Of a stretch of DNA of 64,000 nt, positions 44,339 through 52,671 are shown piece after piece (positions within the stretch are counted from its first letter, which is position 1; the number at the start of each line of letters is the position of its first letter). Location of the stretch: the NCBI RefSeq assembly GCF_039839785.1, contig NZ_JBDOQT010000001.1, forward strand, positions 1,116,001-1,180,000, given 5' to 3'. This DNA comes from Pelagibius sp. CAU 1746. Its GTDB lineage: Bacteria > Pseudomonadota > Alphaproteobacteria > Kiloniellales > Kiloniellaceae. The position numbers were made by a program, and so were the translations under genes. Below the pieces are notes generated by a model, which saw nothing but the letters and a program-made list of their open reading frames with translations, did no database searches and was not told where the DNA came from.

Positions 44339-44899
44339 ATGACCGGTGCTGCACAGACCTATCCAGCGCTCGTCCTCAACGCCGACTTCCGTCCGTTGAG
44401 TTACTTCCCCTTGTCCCTGTGGTCTTGGCAGGATTCCATCAAGGCCGTCTTCCTCGACCGCGTGAACATCGTCTCGGAATACGACGAGGTGGTGCGCTCG
44501 CCCAGTTTCGAGATGAAGCTACCCAGCGTCATTTCGTTGAAGCAGTACGTCAGCCTGGACCGCCGGCCCGCTTTCACCCGTTTCAACGTGTTCCTGCGCG
44601 ACAGCTTCGAATGCCAGTACTGCGGCGATGACCTGCCGGCGGAGGATCTGACCTTCGATCACATCATCCCGCGTTCGCGCGGCGGGCGGACTTCGTGGGA
44701 CAACGTCGTCACCGCCTGCCAGGACTGCAACTTGGCGAAAGGGAACCGAATGCTGGGCGAGTCCGGCATGCGTCTCTTGAGGCCGGTGGAGGAGCCTACC
44801 ACCTACCAGCTGCAGGACAACGGCCGCTGCTTCCCGCCAAATTTTCTTCACGAAAGTTGGCGGGATTTTCTTTACTGGGACAGCGAACTGGAGTCCTGA
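44339..44899 (+). CDS. HNH endonuclease domain protein
   Basis: 186 residues. After a conserved N-terminal half (ALVLNADFRPLSYFPLSLWSWQDSIKAVFLDRVNIV) comes an HNH module: FECQYCGDDLPAEDLTFDHIIPRSRGGRTSWDNVVTACQDCNLAKGN, with zinc CxxC pairs and the DHI-x-P His. This single-gene HNH family is very common in alphaproteobacteria and is not linked to phage or toxin genes. Its cellular role is unknown. ATG at 44339, ten bases after AGGAAGG, rather than an ATG at 44309. Confidence 0.88.
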   Translation: MTGAAQTYPALVLNADFRPLSYFPLSLWSWQDSIKAVFLDRVNIVSEYDEVVRSPSFEMKLPSVISLKQYVSLDRRPAFTRFNVFLRDSFECQYCGDDLPAEDLTFDHIIPRSRGGRTSWDNVVTACQDCNLAKGNRMLGESGMRLLRPVEEPTTYQLQDNGRCFPPNFLHESWRDFLYWDSELES

Positions 44900-44921
44900 G
44901 GCGGCTTGCTTCGCGATTTTG

Positions 44922-45023
44922 CCATGCTTCGAGACGCGCGCTTTCGCGCGCTCCTCAGCATGAGGGAAGGTGGCTCGGCCTCATCCTGAGGAGCGATCCG
45001 CCAGGATCGCGTCTCGAAGGATG
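44922..45023. repeat. Interspersed palindromic repeat of the CTTCGAGACGCG type
   Basis: CATGCTTCGAGACGCG (starting 44923) and CGCGTCTCGAAGGATG (ending 45023) form the outer inverted repeat. Inner parts CGCGCTTTCGCGCG and CTCATCCTGAGGAGCG with CTCCTCAGCATGAGG form secondary hairpins. Elements with this wording are widespread in alphaproteobacterial intergenic DNA. It separates convergent HNH and coq7 genes. Confidence 0.7.
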
Positions 45024-45044
45024 GGAGGTCGGAATCGGCGCTAG

Positions 45045-45644
45045 CTAGAAGCGTTCCGACAGCCAGATGGCGAGACGCGAGCCGGCCTTCACCGCGCCGC
45101 TCAGCAGTTCGTAGCCGGGCGTCTCCTCGGCACCGTGCTGCAGGCCGATGTCGCGGTGCTCCAGCTCTTCCTGGCGGAAGGTCTCGATGGTGTCCTTCAG
45201 CGCCGCCTGGTCGTCGCCCAACTGGGCGTTCTGGCCGGCGTAGTGCTCGTCGATGACTTCCTCGACCGCGACCGTGCAGGCCATGGCCGCTTTCTCGCCC
45301 AGCATGGCGGTGGCCGCGCCCAGCGCGAAGCCGGCGATGTGCCAGACCGGCTGCAGGGCCGTGGGGCGCACGCGGTTCTCCACCATCAGCTTCTCGAAGG
45401 TGCGCAGGTGGTGCAGCTCCTGCTCGTGCATGTGCTTCAGCGTCGGCGCGCAGGCGCTCTTGCCCAGCACCGCGAGCTGGCCTTCGTAGATGCGCCGGGC
45501 GCCGTATTCCCCGGCGTGATCGACGCGGATCATGCGGGCCAGGCGTTCCTGCGGCGCCAAGTCACCTGGTAAGTAGTCGCCGGGCAGGTAGTCATTGGGC
45601 AGGGTGTCGGTTCGGTCTTCGTCTGTCTTAGGAGCGTCCGTCAT
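45045..45644 (-). CDS. coq7: Demethoxyubiquinone hydroxylase (Coq7)
   Basis: 199 residues, di-iron hydroxylase of ubiquinone synthesis. The four metal-ligand helices show HAGEYGARRIYEGQ, MHEQELHHLRTFEKL, AVEEVIDEHYAGQ and RQEELEHRDIGLQHGAE. A 30-residue disordered leader has a short duplication (NDYLPGDYLPGDL). The ATG overlaps the dsbB stop codon (ATGA), so the two genes are coupled. Confidence 0.95.
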   Translation of the reverse strand: MTDAPKTDEDRTDTLPNDYLPGDYLPGDLAPQERLARMIRVDHAGEYGARRIYEGQLAVLGKSACAPTLKHMHEQELHHLRTFEKLMVENRVRPTALQPVWHIAGFALGAATAMLGEKAAMACTVAVEEVIDEHYAGQNAQLGDDQAALKDTIETFRQEELEHRDIGLQHGAEETPGYELLSGAVKAGSRLAIWLSERF

Positions 45645-46150
45645 GTCTGGGCTCCCTTGCTGGTGGAAAAGGCTGCCCAGAAGGATAGCGCGGCCAGCAG
45701 GACGTAGGCCAGGACGTTGAAGCCGGCCATGGAGATGCCGAAGATCTCCCAGGGGATCTTGTCGCAGGGCGCGAAGGGCTGGTTCAGCAGGATCTCGCGC
45801 AGCTGCTCGACGGTGGCATTCTCCGGCAGCGCCGGGGCGTGGCACTCGGCCGTGCCCTGCCACCACTTCTGCTCGACGCCGACGTGGAAGACCGCGATGG
45901 CGGCACCGCCGAGGAAGGCGAGGCCGCTGCCGAGAAGAGCGAGACGCCGCCCCGCTGCGCTGCCGGCCGGCAGGAAGGCGAGCACGGCGAAACCCAGGGC
46001 GATGCCGTAGGCATAGCGCTGGTAGACGCAGAGGACGCAGGGGTAGAGGCCGCCCCAGTACTGCGAAGCGAAGGCGGCGCCCAGCGCGCCGAGACAGGCG
46101 GCGGCCAGCAGCGCCGGCAGGGTGCGGGGGTTGCGCAGCAGAAGGTCCAT
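45641..46150 (-). CDS. dsbB: Disulfide bond formation protein B
   Basis: 169 residues, four transmembrane helices, with the redox pair in GGLYPCVLCVYQR and the second periplasmic Cys pair at TAECHAP and FAPCDKIPWEIFG. Reoxidises DsbA by passing electrons to quinone in the inner membrane. Linkage with coq7, a quinone-synthesis gene, is usual in alphaproteobacteria. Confidence 0.93.
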   Translation of the reverse strand: MDLLLRNPRTLPALLAAACLGALGAAFASQYWGGLYPCVLCVYQRYAYGIALGFAVLAFLPAGSAAGRRLALLGSGLAFLGGAAIAVFHVGVEQKWWQGTAECHAPALPENATVEQLREILLNQPFAPCDKIPWEIFGISMAGFNVLAYVLLAALSFWAAFSTSKGAQT

Positions 46151-46189
46151 GGGCCGGTGTCGCTTCTCTTTCTTTGTGGGCTTTGCAGG

Positions 46190-46771
46190 CTAAAACAGAT
46201 AGCGCAGGGCGATGAAGCCGCCGAACAGCAGGACGAAGAAGAGGATGGTCAACTGCGGCAGGTAGCGTTCGATGAAGCCGCGGATCGGCGGGCCGAAGTG
46301 CCACAACAGCGCCGCGAGCAGGAAGAAGCGCGCGCCGCGGGAGATCACCGAGGCAATCATGAAGACGCCGAAGTTCAGGTCCATGACGCCGGAGGTGATG
46401 GTGATGACCTTGTAGGGGAAAGGGGTGAAGCCGGCGCCGGCGACGATCCAGGCGCCCCATTCCTCGTAGCCGGCCTGGAACTCCTGGAAGCGGTCGACAT
46501 AGCCGTAGAACTCGACGATCGGCTGGCCGAGCGTGTCGAACAGCAGGGCGCCGATGGCGTAGCCCGCGACGCCGCCGGCCACCGAGGCCAGGGTGCAGAC
46601 CCCGGCGATGACCCAGGCGCGCTGGCGCGCCGCCAGGATCATGGGGATCAGCAGCACGTCGGGCGGGATGGGAAAGATGGAGGACTCGACGAAAGAGATG
46701 ACGGCCAGGGCCCAGAGGGCATAGGGGCGCCCGGCCAGGTCCATGGTCCAATCGTAGAGTCGCCGCAGCAC
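46190..46771 (-). CDS. YqaA-family (DedA superfamily) membrane protein
   Basis: 193 residues. The family core is SFVESSIFPIPPDVLLIPMILAARQRAW followed by GAWIVAGAGFTPFPYKVITITSGVMDLNFGVF, giving the amphipathic re-entrant segments of DedA-type proteins. The start MLRRLYDWTMDLAG (GTG at 46771) matches the family. DedA relatives act in membrane lipid or undecaprenyl-phosphate handling, and the role here is not known. 39 bases upstream of dsbB on the same strand. Confidence 0.88.
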   Translation of the reverse strand: MLRRLYDWTMDLAGRPYALWALAVISFVESSIFPIPPDVLLIPMILAARQRAWVIAGVCTLASVAGGVAGYAIGALLFDTLGQPIVEFYGYVDRFQEFQAGYEEWGAWIVAGAGFTPFPYKVITITSGVMDLNFGVFMIASVISRGARFFLLAALLWHFGPPIRGFIERYLPQLTILFFVLLFGGFIALRYLF

Positions 46772-46951
46772 GCCCGATCAGACCCCTCTGGTGCGTTTCG
46801 GTCCGGATTCTTCCGCCCCGGCAGACCGCTGGGGCAGGCGAACGTCTCCTTTAGCAGGGCAAGGGCCTGTAGACAATTAGGTTGCGGGCAACGGCCCTGG
46901 GAAGGTGCTAGGCTGGCGGCATTGGCCAGCGGCTGACCCCCAAGGGAGCGC

Positions 46952-47368
46952 ATGCAGGAGCACGCCGATATCATCTTCGCCAACGAGGCCTTCTACGTCG
47001 CCTTCCAGATGAAGGATCTGGAGGCCATGGAGGGGCTCTGGGCGCAGGCGGCGCCGGTGGCCTGCACGCACCCCGGCTGGCCCTGCCTGAACGGGCGCGA
47101 GCAGGTGCTGAAGAGCTGGCGGGCGATCTTCGAGAATCCCGATGCCGTGGCCGTCACCTGCCGGGCCGCCAAGGCGCGCCGCTACGGCGATACCGCCTTT
47201 GTCACCTGCTACGAGGTTATCGGGGAAAATCTGCTGGCGGCGACCAACGTTTTCGTCCGCGAGGAGGGGGCTTGGAGGATGGTGCATCATCAGGCCGGGC
47301 CCTGCCATGTGACGCCGCCCGAACTGGGCGAGGACGACGAGGAAGAGGAGGCCGGGCGGCTGCAGTAG
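46952..47368 (+). CDS. NTF2-like (SnoaL/DUF4440) domain protein
   Basis: 138 residues: an NTF2-like cone fold (ANEAFYVAFQMKDLEAMEGLWAQAAPVACTHPGWPCLNGREQVLKSWRAIFENP ... RYGDTAFVTCYEVIGENLLAATNVFVREEGAWRMVHHQAGP). An acidic tail (GEDDEEEEAG) follows. Such proteins may bind small ligands or be enzymes, and no catalytic site can be assigned. ATG at 46952 with AAGGGAG upstream. Confidence 0.82.
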   Translation: MQEHADIIFANEAFYVAFQMKDLEAMEGLWAQAAPVACTHPGWPCLNGREQVLKSWRAIFENPDAVAVTCRAAKARRYGDTAFVTCYEVIGENLLAATNVFVREEGAWRMVHHQAGPCHVTPPELGEDDEEEEAGRLQ

Positions 47369-47406
47369 GCCGCGCCCGGGCGTCTGTAGGCTCGCTTGCC
47401 GTCGGG

Positions 47407-47913
47407 CTAAATCAGTTCCACGTGCTCGGCCATCGGGCCCTTCTGGCCCATGCGGGTCTGCAGCCGGACGCGCTGGTTCGGCTGCAGCGCCGGCAGGCCG
47501 AAACGCTCCAGCGTGCGGCCGGAGACGAAGACGTCCTTGCCGCCGTTGTCCGGGATGACGAAGCCGAAGCCCTTTTCGACATTGAAGAACTTGACCGTGC
47601 CCTCGACCGTCTCGGTGGCACCCTGGTCTCCGGCCGCGGCGCCCGGCGGCGGCGCGGCGGAGGCTTCGACGGTATGGATTTCCGCCACCTGCAGGCCCTT
47701 GCGGCCCTGCATCAGGTCGCAGACGATCGTAGTGCCTTCATAGAGTTCGCGATTGCCCGAGCGCTCCACCACCGAAATATGCAGGAAGGCGTCGGGCGCG
47801 CCTTCGCTCAACTGGACGAAACCAAAGCCCTTGGTCGAATTGAACCACTTGACCACGGCCTTTACGTTACGGTGGGTGATTTCTTCTCGATCGAAATCGT
47901 GATCATTCGTCAT
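47407..47913 (-). CDS. Tandem cold-shock-domain protein
   Basis: 168 residues containing two cold-shock domains: AVVKWFNSTKGFGFVQLSEGAPDAFLHISVVERSG and GTVKFFNVEKGFGFVIPDNGGKDVFVSGRTLERFG, each with RNP1 (KGFGFV) and RNP2-like (DAFLHI, DVFVSG) motifs. They are joined by an Ala/Pro linker. Binds single-stranded nucleic acid. The double-domain form is typical of alphaproteobacteria. ATG at 47913. A long leader of perhaps 300-400 bases may precede it. Confidence 0.92.
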   Translation of the reverse strand: MTNDHDFDREEITHRNVKAVVKWFNSTKGFGFVQLSEGAPDAFLHISVVERSGNRELYEGTTIVCDLMQGRKGLQVAEIHTVEASAAPPPGAAAGDQGATETVEGTVKFFNVEKGFGFVIPDNGGKDVFVSGRTLERFGLPALQPNQRVRLQTRMGQKGPMAEHVELI

Positions 47914-48465
47914 TACAACGGCCACTCCAAGACAAGCAGGGGAGCCCCTTCCTACGTCCTGCAGCCATCGCAGCGCCGGGGAAGCCGGCGGCGTTCCACG
48001 CCCTGTCCGCGATCTCCGAACCTCATTGCTTGAGAGACGCCTCTCGTGCCCGGTGAAGGCAAACCGGCGGGACCCACCGTCTTTGTCCCGCAGTCGCGAT
48101 GCCAGGTTCTTCCCTTTACGGCGCGGGGGTGAGGCCCACACGCCCATCCACCATTAAAGTTCCCCACTCCAAGCTCTACCTAGCCCTCATGTACCACGCT
48201 CAACGCCCCTGTAAGCGTTCGTTCCATTCAGCTTTTCCTACTCAAAAAGGACAGTTTTTCGCTGAGCGATACGTCCTGAACGTAGCATATGCGCGTTGCA
48301 TTTAAACGTGTCTGTCAGATCAGTGCCATAGAAAAGCGAGGGAGACCCTTGCGGAGGCGGCCGTCGGTGGCGCCGCGCAGCCCCGGCGCGGCCTCCTGCG
48401 GGCGGCGCCGCAGGCGCGGTTTTCCGCGGCTTTGCCGCAGACCGGACCGGCAGCGAAGTCACCGG
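47914..48465. other. Long intergenic region between the cold-shock gene and tRNA-Leu
   Basis: About 550 bases without a credible protein. The AT-richer patch 48230-48330 is where a leftward promoter for the cold-shock gene could lie, leaving a long untranslated leader as in other csp genes. A GC-rich inverted repeat CCTGCG/CGCAGG sits near 48393-48413. I cannot define a promoter or RNA thermometer by eye. Confidence 0.4.
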
Positions 48466-48493
48466 TTGCCAAGCGCGCGGCCCTGGCTATGAT
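48466..48493 (+). promoter_or_regulatory. Predicted promoter of tRNA-Leu
   Basis: TTGCCA (48466-48471) and TATGAT (48488-48493) are 16 bases apart, about 60 bases before the tRNA. Five of six bases in each element match the sigma-70 consensus. Confidence 0.5.
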
Positions 48494-48553
48494 GCGCTCC
48501 GGCCGGGCGCCGGGACCCACTCCGCCGCCCACGGCCCTTTCCCCGGTCTCGGG

Positions 48554-48640
48554 GCCCCTGTGGCGGAATTGGTAGACGCGACAGACTCAAAATCTGTTTC
48601 CCGCAAGGGAGTGCCTGTTCGAGTCAGGCCAGGGGCACCA
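48554..48640 (+). tRNA. tRNA-Leu (anticodon CAA)
   Basis: 87 bases including an encoded CCA end. Acceptor arms GCCCCTG (48554-48560) and CAGGGGC (48630-48636) pair. The D-arm has GGCGGAATTGGTAGACGC. The anticodon stem ACAGA/TCTGT surrounds CTCAAAA, giving anticodon CAA. A long variable arm (TTCCCGCAAGGGAGT) marks class II, and the T-loop reads TTCGAGT. Decodes UUG. Confidence 0.97.
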
Positions 48641-48884
48641 TTTCGGACGTGAGCGCTTGGCGCGCGGCCCTTCCAAGTAAAATAAGACGAGTTGGACGCT
48701 TCTCGGCCGATCCGCCGGGGCCGCTTGGTTCCTGCGCCTCCAGCGCGCGTGCAAGACCTGACACCAGCGGTTTCGGATGGCCTTTCGTCGGATCCTCCCG
48801 GCGTCGGCGCGGCACCATCGATTAAGCCGCTTGACGCTCGCCGGTGGATGAAGGCAAAGTTCACGTATGGATATGCAATTGTAT

Positions 48885-48901
48885 GTATTGTATATCGATA
48901 C
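48885..48901. promoter_or_regulatory. Palindromic operator candidate upstream of the hydrolase-dpp operon
   Basis: GTATTGTATATCGATAC: half-sites GTATTG and CGATAC separated by five bases. The same half-sites and spacing recur at 54681-54697 in the iclR-dppA intergenic region. It ends 29 bases before the ATG at 48931, where a repressor could block the promoter or early transcription. Confidence 0.55.
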
Positions 48902-48930
48902 TTAGATGATGCTTTCAGGGAGAAGGTTGC

Positions 48931-49872
48931 ATGGGTCTCGAGCCGGTGGAGATGGGTGACGCTGGACGCTGGTCGAAGGTGCCGGATCCGGTCGTCGAGA
49001 CGATTACCGTCATGGGCCACCGGATCGTCACCTACAGCTACGGCGAAGGTGAAGAGGTGCTGCTGCTGCTCAACGGCGGACCGGGGCTGCCTTGCGAGTA
49101 CATGCGGGTGCCGCACGCGCCGTTGGCGGGGCGCGGCTATCGGGTGGTGAGTTTCGACCAGCTCGGCACCGGCGCTTCGGATCGGCCGCGCGATCGCGGC
49201 CTCTGGACCATCGAGCGCTATGCCCGGGAAGTCGAGGCGGTGCGCGAGGCGATGAACCTCGGCCGCGTGCATCTCGCCGGGCATTCCTGGGGCGGCTGGC
49301 TGGCAATCGAATACGCGGCGCGCTACGGCGAGAACCTGAAAAGCCTCATCCTGCAGAATACCTGCGCCGATATTCCCCACCTGGTCAGCGAACTGGGCCG
49401 GCTGCGCGATGCCCTGGGTCCGGAAACCGGGGCCATGATGCTGGCGCACGAGGCCGCCGGAGATTTCGAGCACCCCGCCTACAAGGGCGCGATCACGGTG
49501 CTGAACTACCGCCACGTCTGCCGGCTGGACCATTGGCCCGAGCCGTTCACCCGGTCGATCGGCGACAGCAACCGCGAGATCTACAATATCATGCAGGGGC
49601 CGAACGAGTTCCTCTACACGGGCAACCTGCGCGACTGGTCCCGCCTGGACGACCTGGCGGAGGTCAAGGTGCCGGTCCTGATCCTGGTCGGCGCTCACGA
49701 CGAGATCACCCCCGGCTGCGCGCTGCACATGCGCAAAGCGCTGTCCTCCGCAGAGGTGGCGGTCTTCCCGAACAGCGCGCATGTGCCGTTCTACGAGGAG
49801 CCGGACGCCTTCCTTGCGCGATTGACCGGCTTTCTCGACGGCGTCACGGGCCGAGCCGAGCGAGCGGCCTGA
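48931..49872 (+). CDS. Proline-iminopeptidase-like alpha/beta hydrolase
   Basis: 313 residues. The oxyanion loop LNGGPGLPCEYM (HGGPG-type), nucleophile GHSWGGW, Asp in LVGAHDEITP and His in NSAHVPFYEEP form the triad of the prolyl aminopeptidase family. No signal peptide, so cytoplasmic. First gene of a probable operon with dppBCDF (20-base gap, then overlapping genes), suggesting it cleaves N-terminal residues, perhaps Pro, from imported peptides or an amide. ATG at 48931 after GGGAGAAGG. Confidence 0.88.
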   Translation: MGLEPVEMGDAGRWSKVPDPVVETITVMGHRIVTYSYGEGEEVLLLLNGGPGLPCEYMRVPHAPLAGRGYRVVSFDQLGTGASDRPRDRGLWTIERYAREVEAVREAMNLGRVHLAGHSWGGWLAIEYAARYGENLKSLILQNTCADIPHLVSELGRLRDALGPETGAMMLAHEAAGDFEHPAYKGAITVLNYRHVCRLDHWPEPFTRSIGDSNREIYNIMQGPNEFLYTGNLRDWSRLDDLAEVKVPVLILVGAHDEITPGCALHMRKALSSAEVAVFPNSAHVPFYEEPDAFLARLTGFLDGVTGRAERAA

Positions 49873-49892
49873 AACCCGGCGGAGACGGACCC

Positions 49893-50831
49893 ATGGGACG
49901 CTTCGGTTTCGTTCTCTACCGGCCGCTTCAACTGATCCCCGTGCTGCTGGGGATCAGCATCATCACCTTCATGATCCTGCAGGCGGTGCCCGGAGACCCG
50001 ATCCGCACCATGCTGGGCGAGAAGGCCTCGGCCGAGGTGGTGGCCTCCCTGCGGGCGCGCTATGGCCTCGACCAGCCGGCCATCGTTCAATACTTCATCT
50101 ACCTGAAGAACCTGATGCAGGGAGATCTCGGCCAGTCGATCGTCTACAAAACCGACATCTCAAAGCTCATGGGCCGGCGCATCGAAGCGACCCTTTTCCT
50201 GTTGGCCTACGGCACCGTTATGGCGGTCGCCATCACGCTGCCCCTCGCCATCGTCTCCGCCGTCAACAAGGGGCGCTGGCCGGACCAACTGGTGCGGACC
50301 TTCTCCACCCTTGGCCTCGGCTTTCCGCCCTTCTGGCTGGGCATCATGCTGATCATCGTGCTCAGCGTCTGGGTCGGCTGGTTTCCGGTTGCCGGCTACG
50401 GCGAGGGCTTCACCGGCCATCTGCACCACCTCTTTCTGCCGGCCCTGACCATCGCCCTGGCGCTCTCGGCGATCCTGACCCGCACGCTGCGCGCCAGCCT
50501 GCTGGAGACCCTGGGAGCGGATTTCATCGTCGCCGCGCGCTCCAAAGGCCTGCCCAAGCGTTGGATCTTCTACCGCCACGTCCTGAGGAACTCCGTAATC
50601 CCCGCGATCAATCTGCTGGGGGTGAACATCGGCTGGCTGATCGGCGGCACCGTGGTCATCGAGTCGGTCTTCTCCGTCCCCGGTCTCGGGCAGTTCATGG
50701 TGCAGTCGATCTTCGCGCGCGATTACTTCGTCGTGCAGTCCCTGACGCTGATCTTCGCCGGCGCCACCGTGATCGTCAGCTTCACGGTCGATGTCATCAC
50801 CGTGGCCCTGGACCCGAGGATCCGGATGTGA
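49893..50831 (+). CDS. dppB: Peptide-type ABC transporter permease DppB
   Basis: 312 residues, six transmembrane helices, family start LYRPLQLIPVLLGISIITFMILQAVPGDP and binding-protein-dependent permease loop (ARSKGLPKRWIFYRHVLRNSVIPAINLLG). Imports di- or oligopeptides or similar solutes with DppC. Its stop overlaps the dppC GTG by four bases. Confidence 0.93.
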   Translation: MGRFGFVLYRPLQLIPVLLGISIITFMILQAVPGDPIRTMLGEKASAEVVASLRARYGLDQPAIVQYFIYLKNLMQGDLGQSIVYKTDISKLMGRRIEATLFLLAYGTVMAVAITLPLAIVSAVNKGRWPDQLVRTFSTLGLGFPPFWLGIMLIIVLSVWVGWFPVAGYGEGFTGHLHHLFLPALTIALALSAILTRTLRASLLETLGADFIVAARSKGLPKRWIFYRHVLRNSVIPAINLLGVNIGWLIGGTVVIESVFSVPGLGQFMVQSIFARDYFVVQSLTLIFAGATVIVSFTVDVITVALDPRIRM

Positions 50832-51697
50832 CGAACCAGACGCCGCCGCTCGCCCGGCACCGCTTCGCGCGCCCGCCGGCCTTGCCCGCCTGGCGGGGCC
50901 AGCCGCTGGCGCTGCTCGCCGGGCTCGCCATCGTCGGCTTCTGGCTCGCGATTGCCGCCGGCGCCGGCGCCATCAGCCCCTACGACCCCAACGCCCACGA
51001 CTATGCGGCGGTGCTGCAGGGGCCCAGCCCGGCCCACTGGCTGGGCACCGACAATTTCGGGCGCGACATCCTTTCGCGCATCCTGCACGGCACCGTCGTC
51101 GACCTGCAGATCGGCGTGCTGGGCGTCTTGCTGCCCTTCCTGCTCGGCACCGCCATCGGGCTCTTCGCCGGCTATTTCGGCGGGCTGGCCGATATCGCGC
51201 TGATGCGCCTGCTGGACATCATGCTGGCCTTTCCCTGGCTGGTGCTGCTCATGGCGATCATCGCGGTGCTGGAGCCGGGCATCCACAGCTTCTACATCGC
51301 CATCACCTGCGTTGGCTGGGTGTCCTACGCGCGCCTGATCCGCAGCCGGGTCCTGGTGCTGAAGAGCAGCGAGTTCGTGCTCGCCGCGCGCAATCTCGGC
51401 TATGGGCACCTGCGCATCATGTGCCGCCATATCCTGCCCAATGCCTTGGCCTCTTCCATCGTCTTCGCGATGTCCGACGTGGTCCTGGTGCTGCTGGCCG
51501 GCGCATCGATCAGCTACTTGGGCATGGGCGTCCAGCCGCCGACCGCGGAGTGGGGCGTCATGATCGCCGAAGGGCAGACCTTCATCACGACCGCCTGGTG
51601 GATCGCCGCCTTCCCGGGGCTGGCGATCGTCATCATGGCTTTGGGCTTCAGCCTGCTGGCCGACGGCCTGGCGGAGAAACTGGGAGTGGAGCATTGA
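50828..51697 (+). CDS. dppC: Peptide-type ABC transporter permease DppC
   Basis: 289 residues with five or six helices. HWLGTDNFGRDILSRILHGTVVDLQIG is the DppC/OppC N-terminal signature, and ARNLGYGHLRIMCRHILPNALASSIV the coupling loop. GTG start at 50828 overlapping dppB. The next gene overlaps by four bases. Confidence 0.93.
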   Translation: MTNQTPPLARHRFARPPALPAWRGQPLALLAGLAIVGFWLAIAAGAGAISPYDPNAHDYAAVLQGPSPAHWLGTDNFGRDILSRILHGTVVDLQIGVLGVLLPFLLGTAIGLFAGYFGGLADIALMRLLDIMLAFPWLVLLMAIIAVLEPGIHSFYIAITCVGWVSYARLIRSRVLVLKSSEFVLAARNLGYGHLRIMCRHILPNALASSIVFAMSDVVLVLLAGASISYLGMGVQPPTAEWGVMIAEGQTFITTAWWIAAFPGLAIVIMALGFSLLADGLAEKLGVEH

Positions 51698-52671
51698 GCG
51701 CCCCGCTGCTGGAGGTCAGCGGCCTCGGCCTGCAGCTCGGCCAGCGCGCGCCGATCACTTTGTTGCAGGATGTCAGTTTCGCTCTGGAGCGCGGCGAGAT
51801 CCTGGGCATCGTCGGGGAGAGCGGATCCGGCAAGTCGCTGACCTGCCGCGCCATCACCCAGTTGCTGCCGCCCAACATCCGCCGCAGCGAAGGCAAGATC
51901 CGGCTCGGCGGGCGCGAAATCCAGGACTTGTCGGACGCGGACATGACCAAGGTACGCGGGCGCGAGATCGGCATGATCTTCCAAAACCCTTCGTCCTTTC
52001 TGGACCCGGTGATGACCGTGGGGGATCAGATCGCCGAGGCCGTTCGCGTCCACATGGGGGCGAGCCGCCGCGAGGCGCTGGCCGAGGCGGTGGAGATCCT
52101 GCGGCAGGTCGGCATCCCCGACCCGGCGAGCCGCGCGCGCAGTTTTCCGCACGAGTTCTCCGGCGGCATGCGCCAGCGCGCGATGATCGCCGGCGCCATT
52201 GCCTGCCGCCCCAAGGTCTTGATCGCGGACGAACCCACCACCGCGCTGGACGTCACCATTCAGGCGCAGATCCTGCGGCTGCTGCTGCAGATGCGCGACG
52301 AGAAGAGCCTCGGCATCATTCTCATCACGCACGATCTTTCCGTGGTGACCCAGACCTGCGACCGCGTCGTGGTGATGTATGCGGGGCGGCTGATGGAGGC
52401 GGCTTCGGTGCAGGAGATTCTGACCGCCCCGTCGCATCCCTACACCGCGAGCCTCATCGCCTCGCAGCCGGAGCGTGCCCGGCCAGGCGAAGCCCTGCCG
52501 GCGATCGGCGGGCAGCCGCCGGGCCCGCAGGAGGAGCTGGCGGGCTGCCGCTTCGCACCGCGCTGCGCTCGCGCCGAACGGCTCTGCGAAGTCACGGTGC
52601 CGGAGCCCCACCAGTTCGCGCAGGGGCATGTCAGCGCCTGCCACTTCGCCGGTAAGGTGCGCTTGCAATGA
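51694..52671 (+). CDS. dppD: ABC transporter ATPase DppD
   Basis: 325 residues: Walker [10 protein letters not shown]-loop [11 protein letters not shown], signature [10 protein letters not shown], Walker [13 protein letters not shown], switch THDLS. The C-terminal oligopeptide-type domain has Cys residues of the family iron-sulfur-like motif ([23 protein letters not shown]). TTG start at 51694 overlapping the dppC stop (TTGA) is the best-placed start. Confidence 0.93.
   Translation: MSAPLLEVSGLGLQLGQRAPITLLQDVSFALERGEILGIVGESGSGKSLTCRAITQLLPPNIRRSEGKIRLGGREIQDLSDADMTKVRGREIGMIFQNPSSFLDPVMTVGDQIAEAVRVHMGASRREALAEAVEILRQVGIPDPASRARSFPHEFSGGMRQRAMIAGAIACRPKVLIADEPTTALDVTIQAQILRLLLQMRDEKSLGIILITHDLSVVTQTCDRVVVMYAGRLMEAASVQEILTAPSHPYTASLIASQPERARPGEALPAIGGQPPGPQEELAGCRFAPRCARAERLCEVTVPEPHQFAQGHVSACHFAGKVRLQ

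Noticed and set aside
44339-44899. HNH gene as part of a toxin, phage or restriction system
   Set aside because: No methyltransferase, immunity or phage gene adjoins it, and the family occurs as a lone housekeeping-like gene in alphaproteobacteria.
45645-46751. Continuous minus-strand frame in phase with coq7 upstream of its start
   Set aside because: It overlaps dsbB and the YqaA gene in another frame, both clear membrane proteins. coq7 has its own ATG at 45644.
48487-49782. 431-residue minus-strand frame across the tRNA and hydrolase gene
   Set aside because: It runs antisense to tRNA-Leu and to a hydrolase with a full catalytic triad, and shows no motif.
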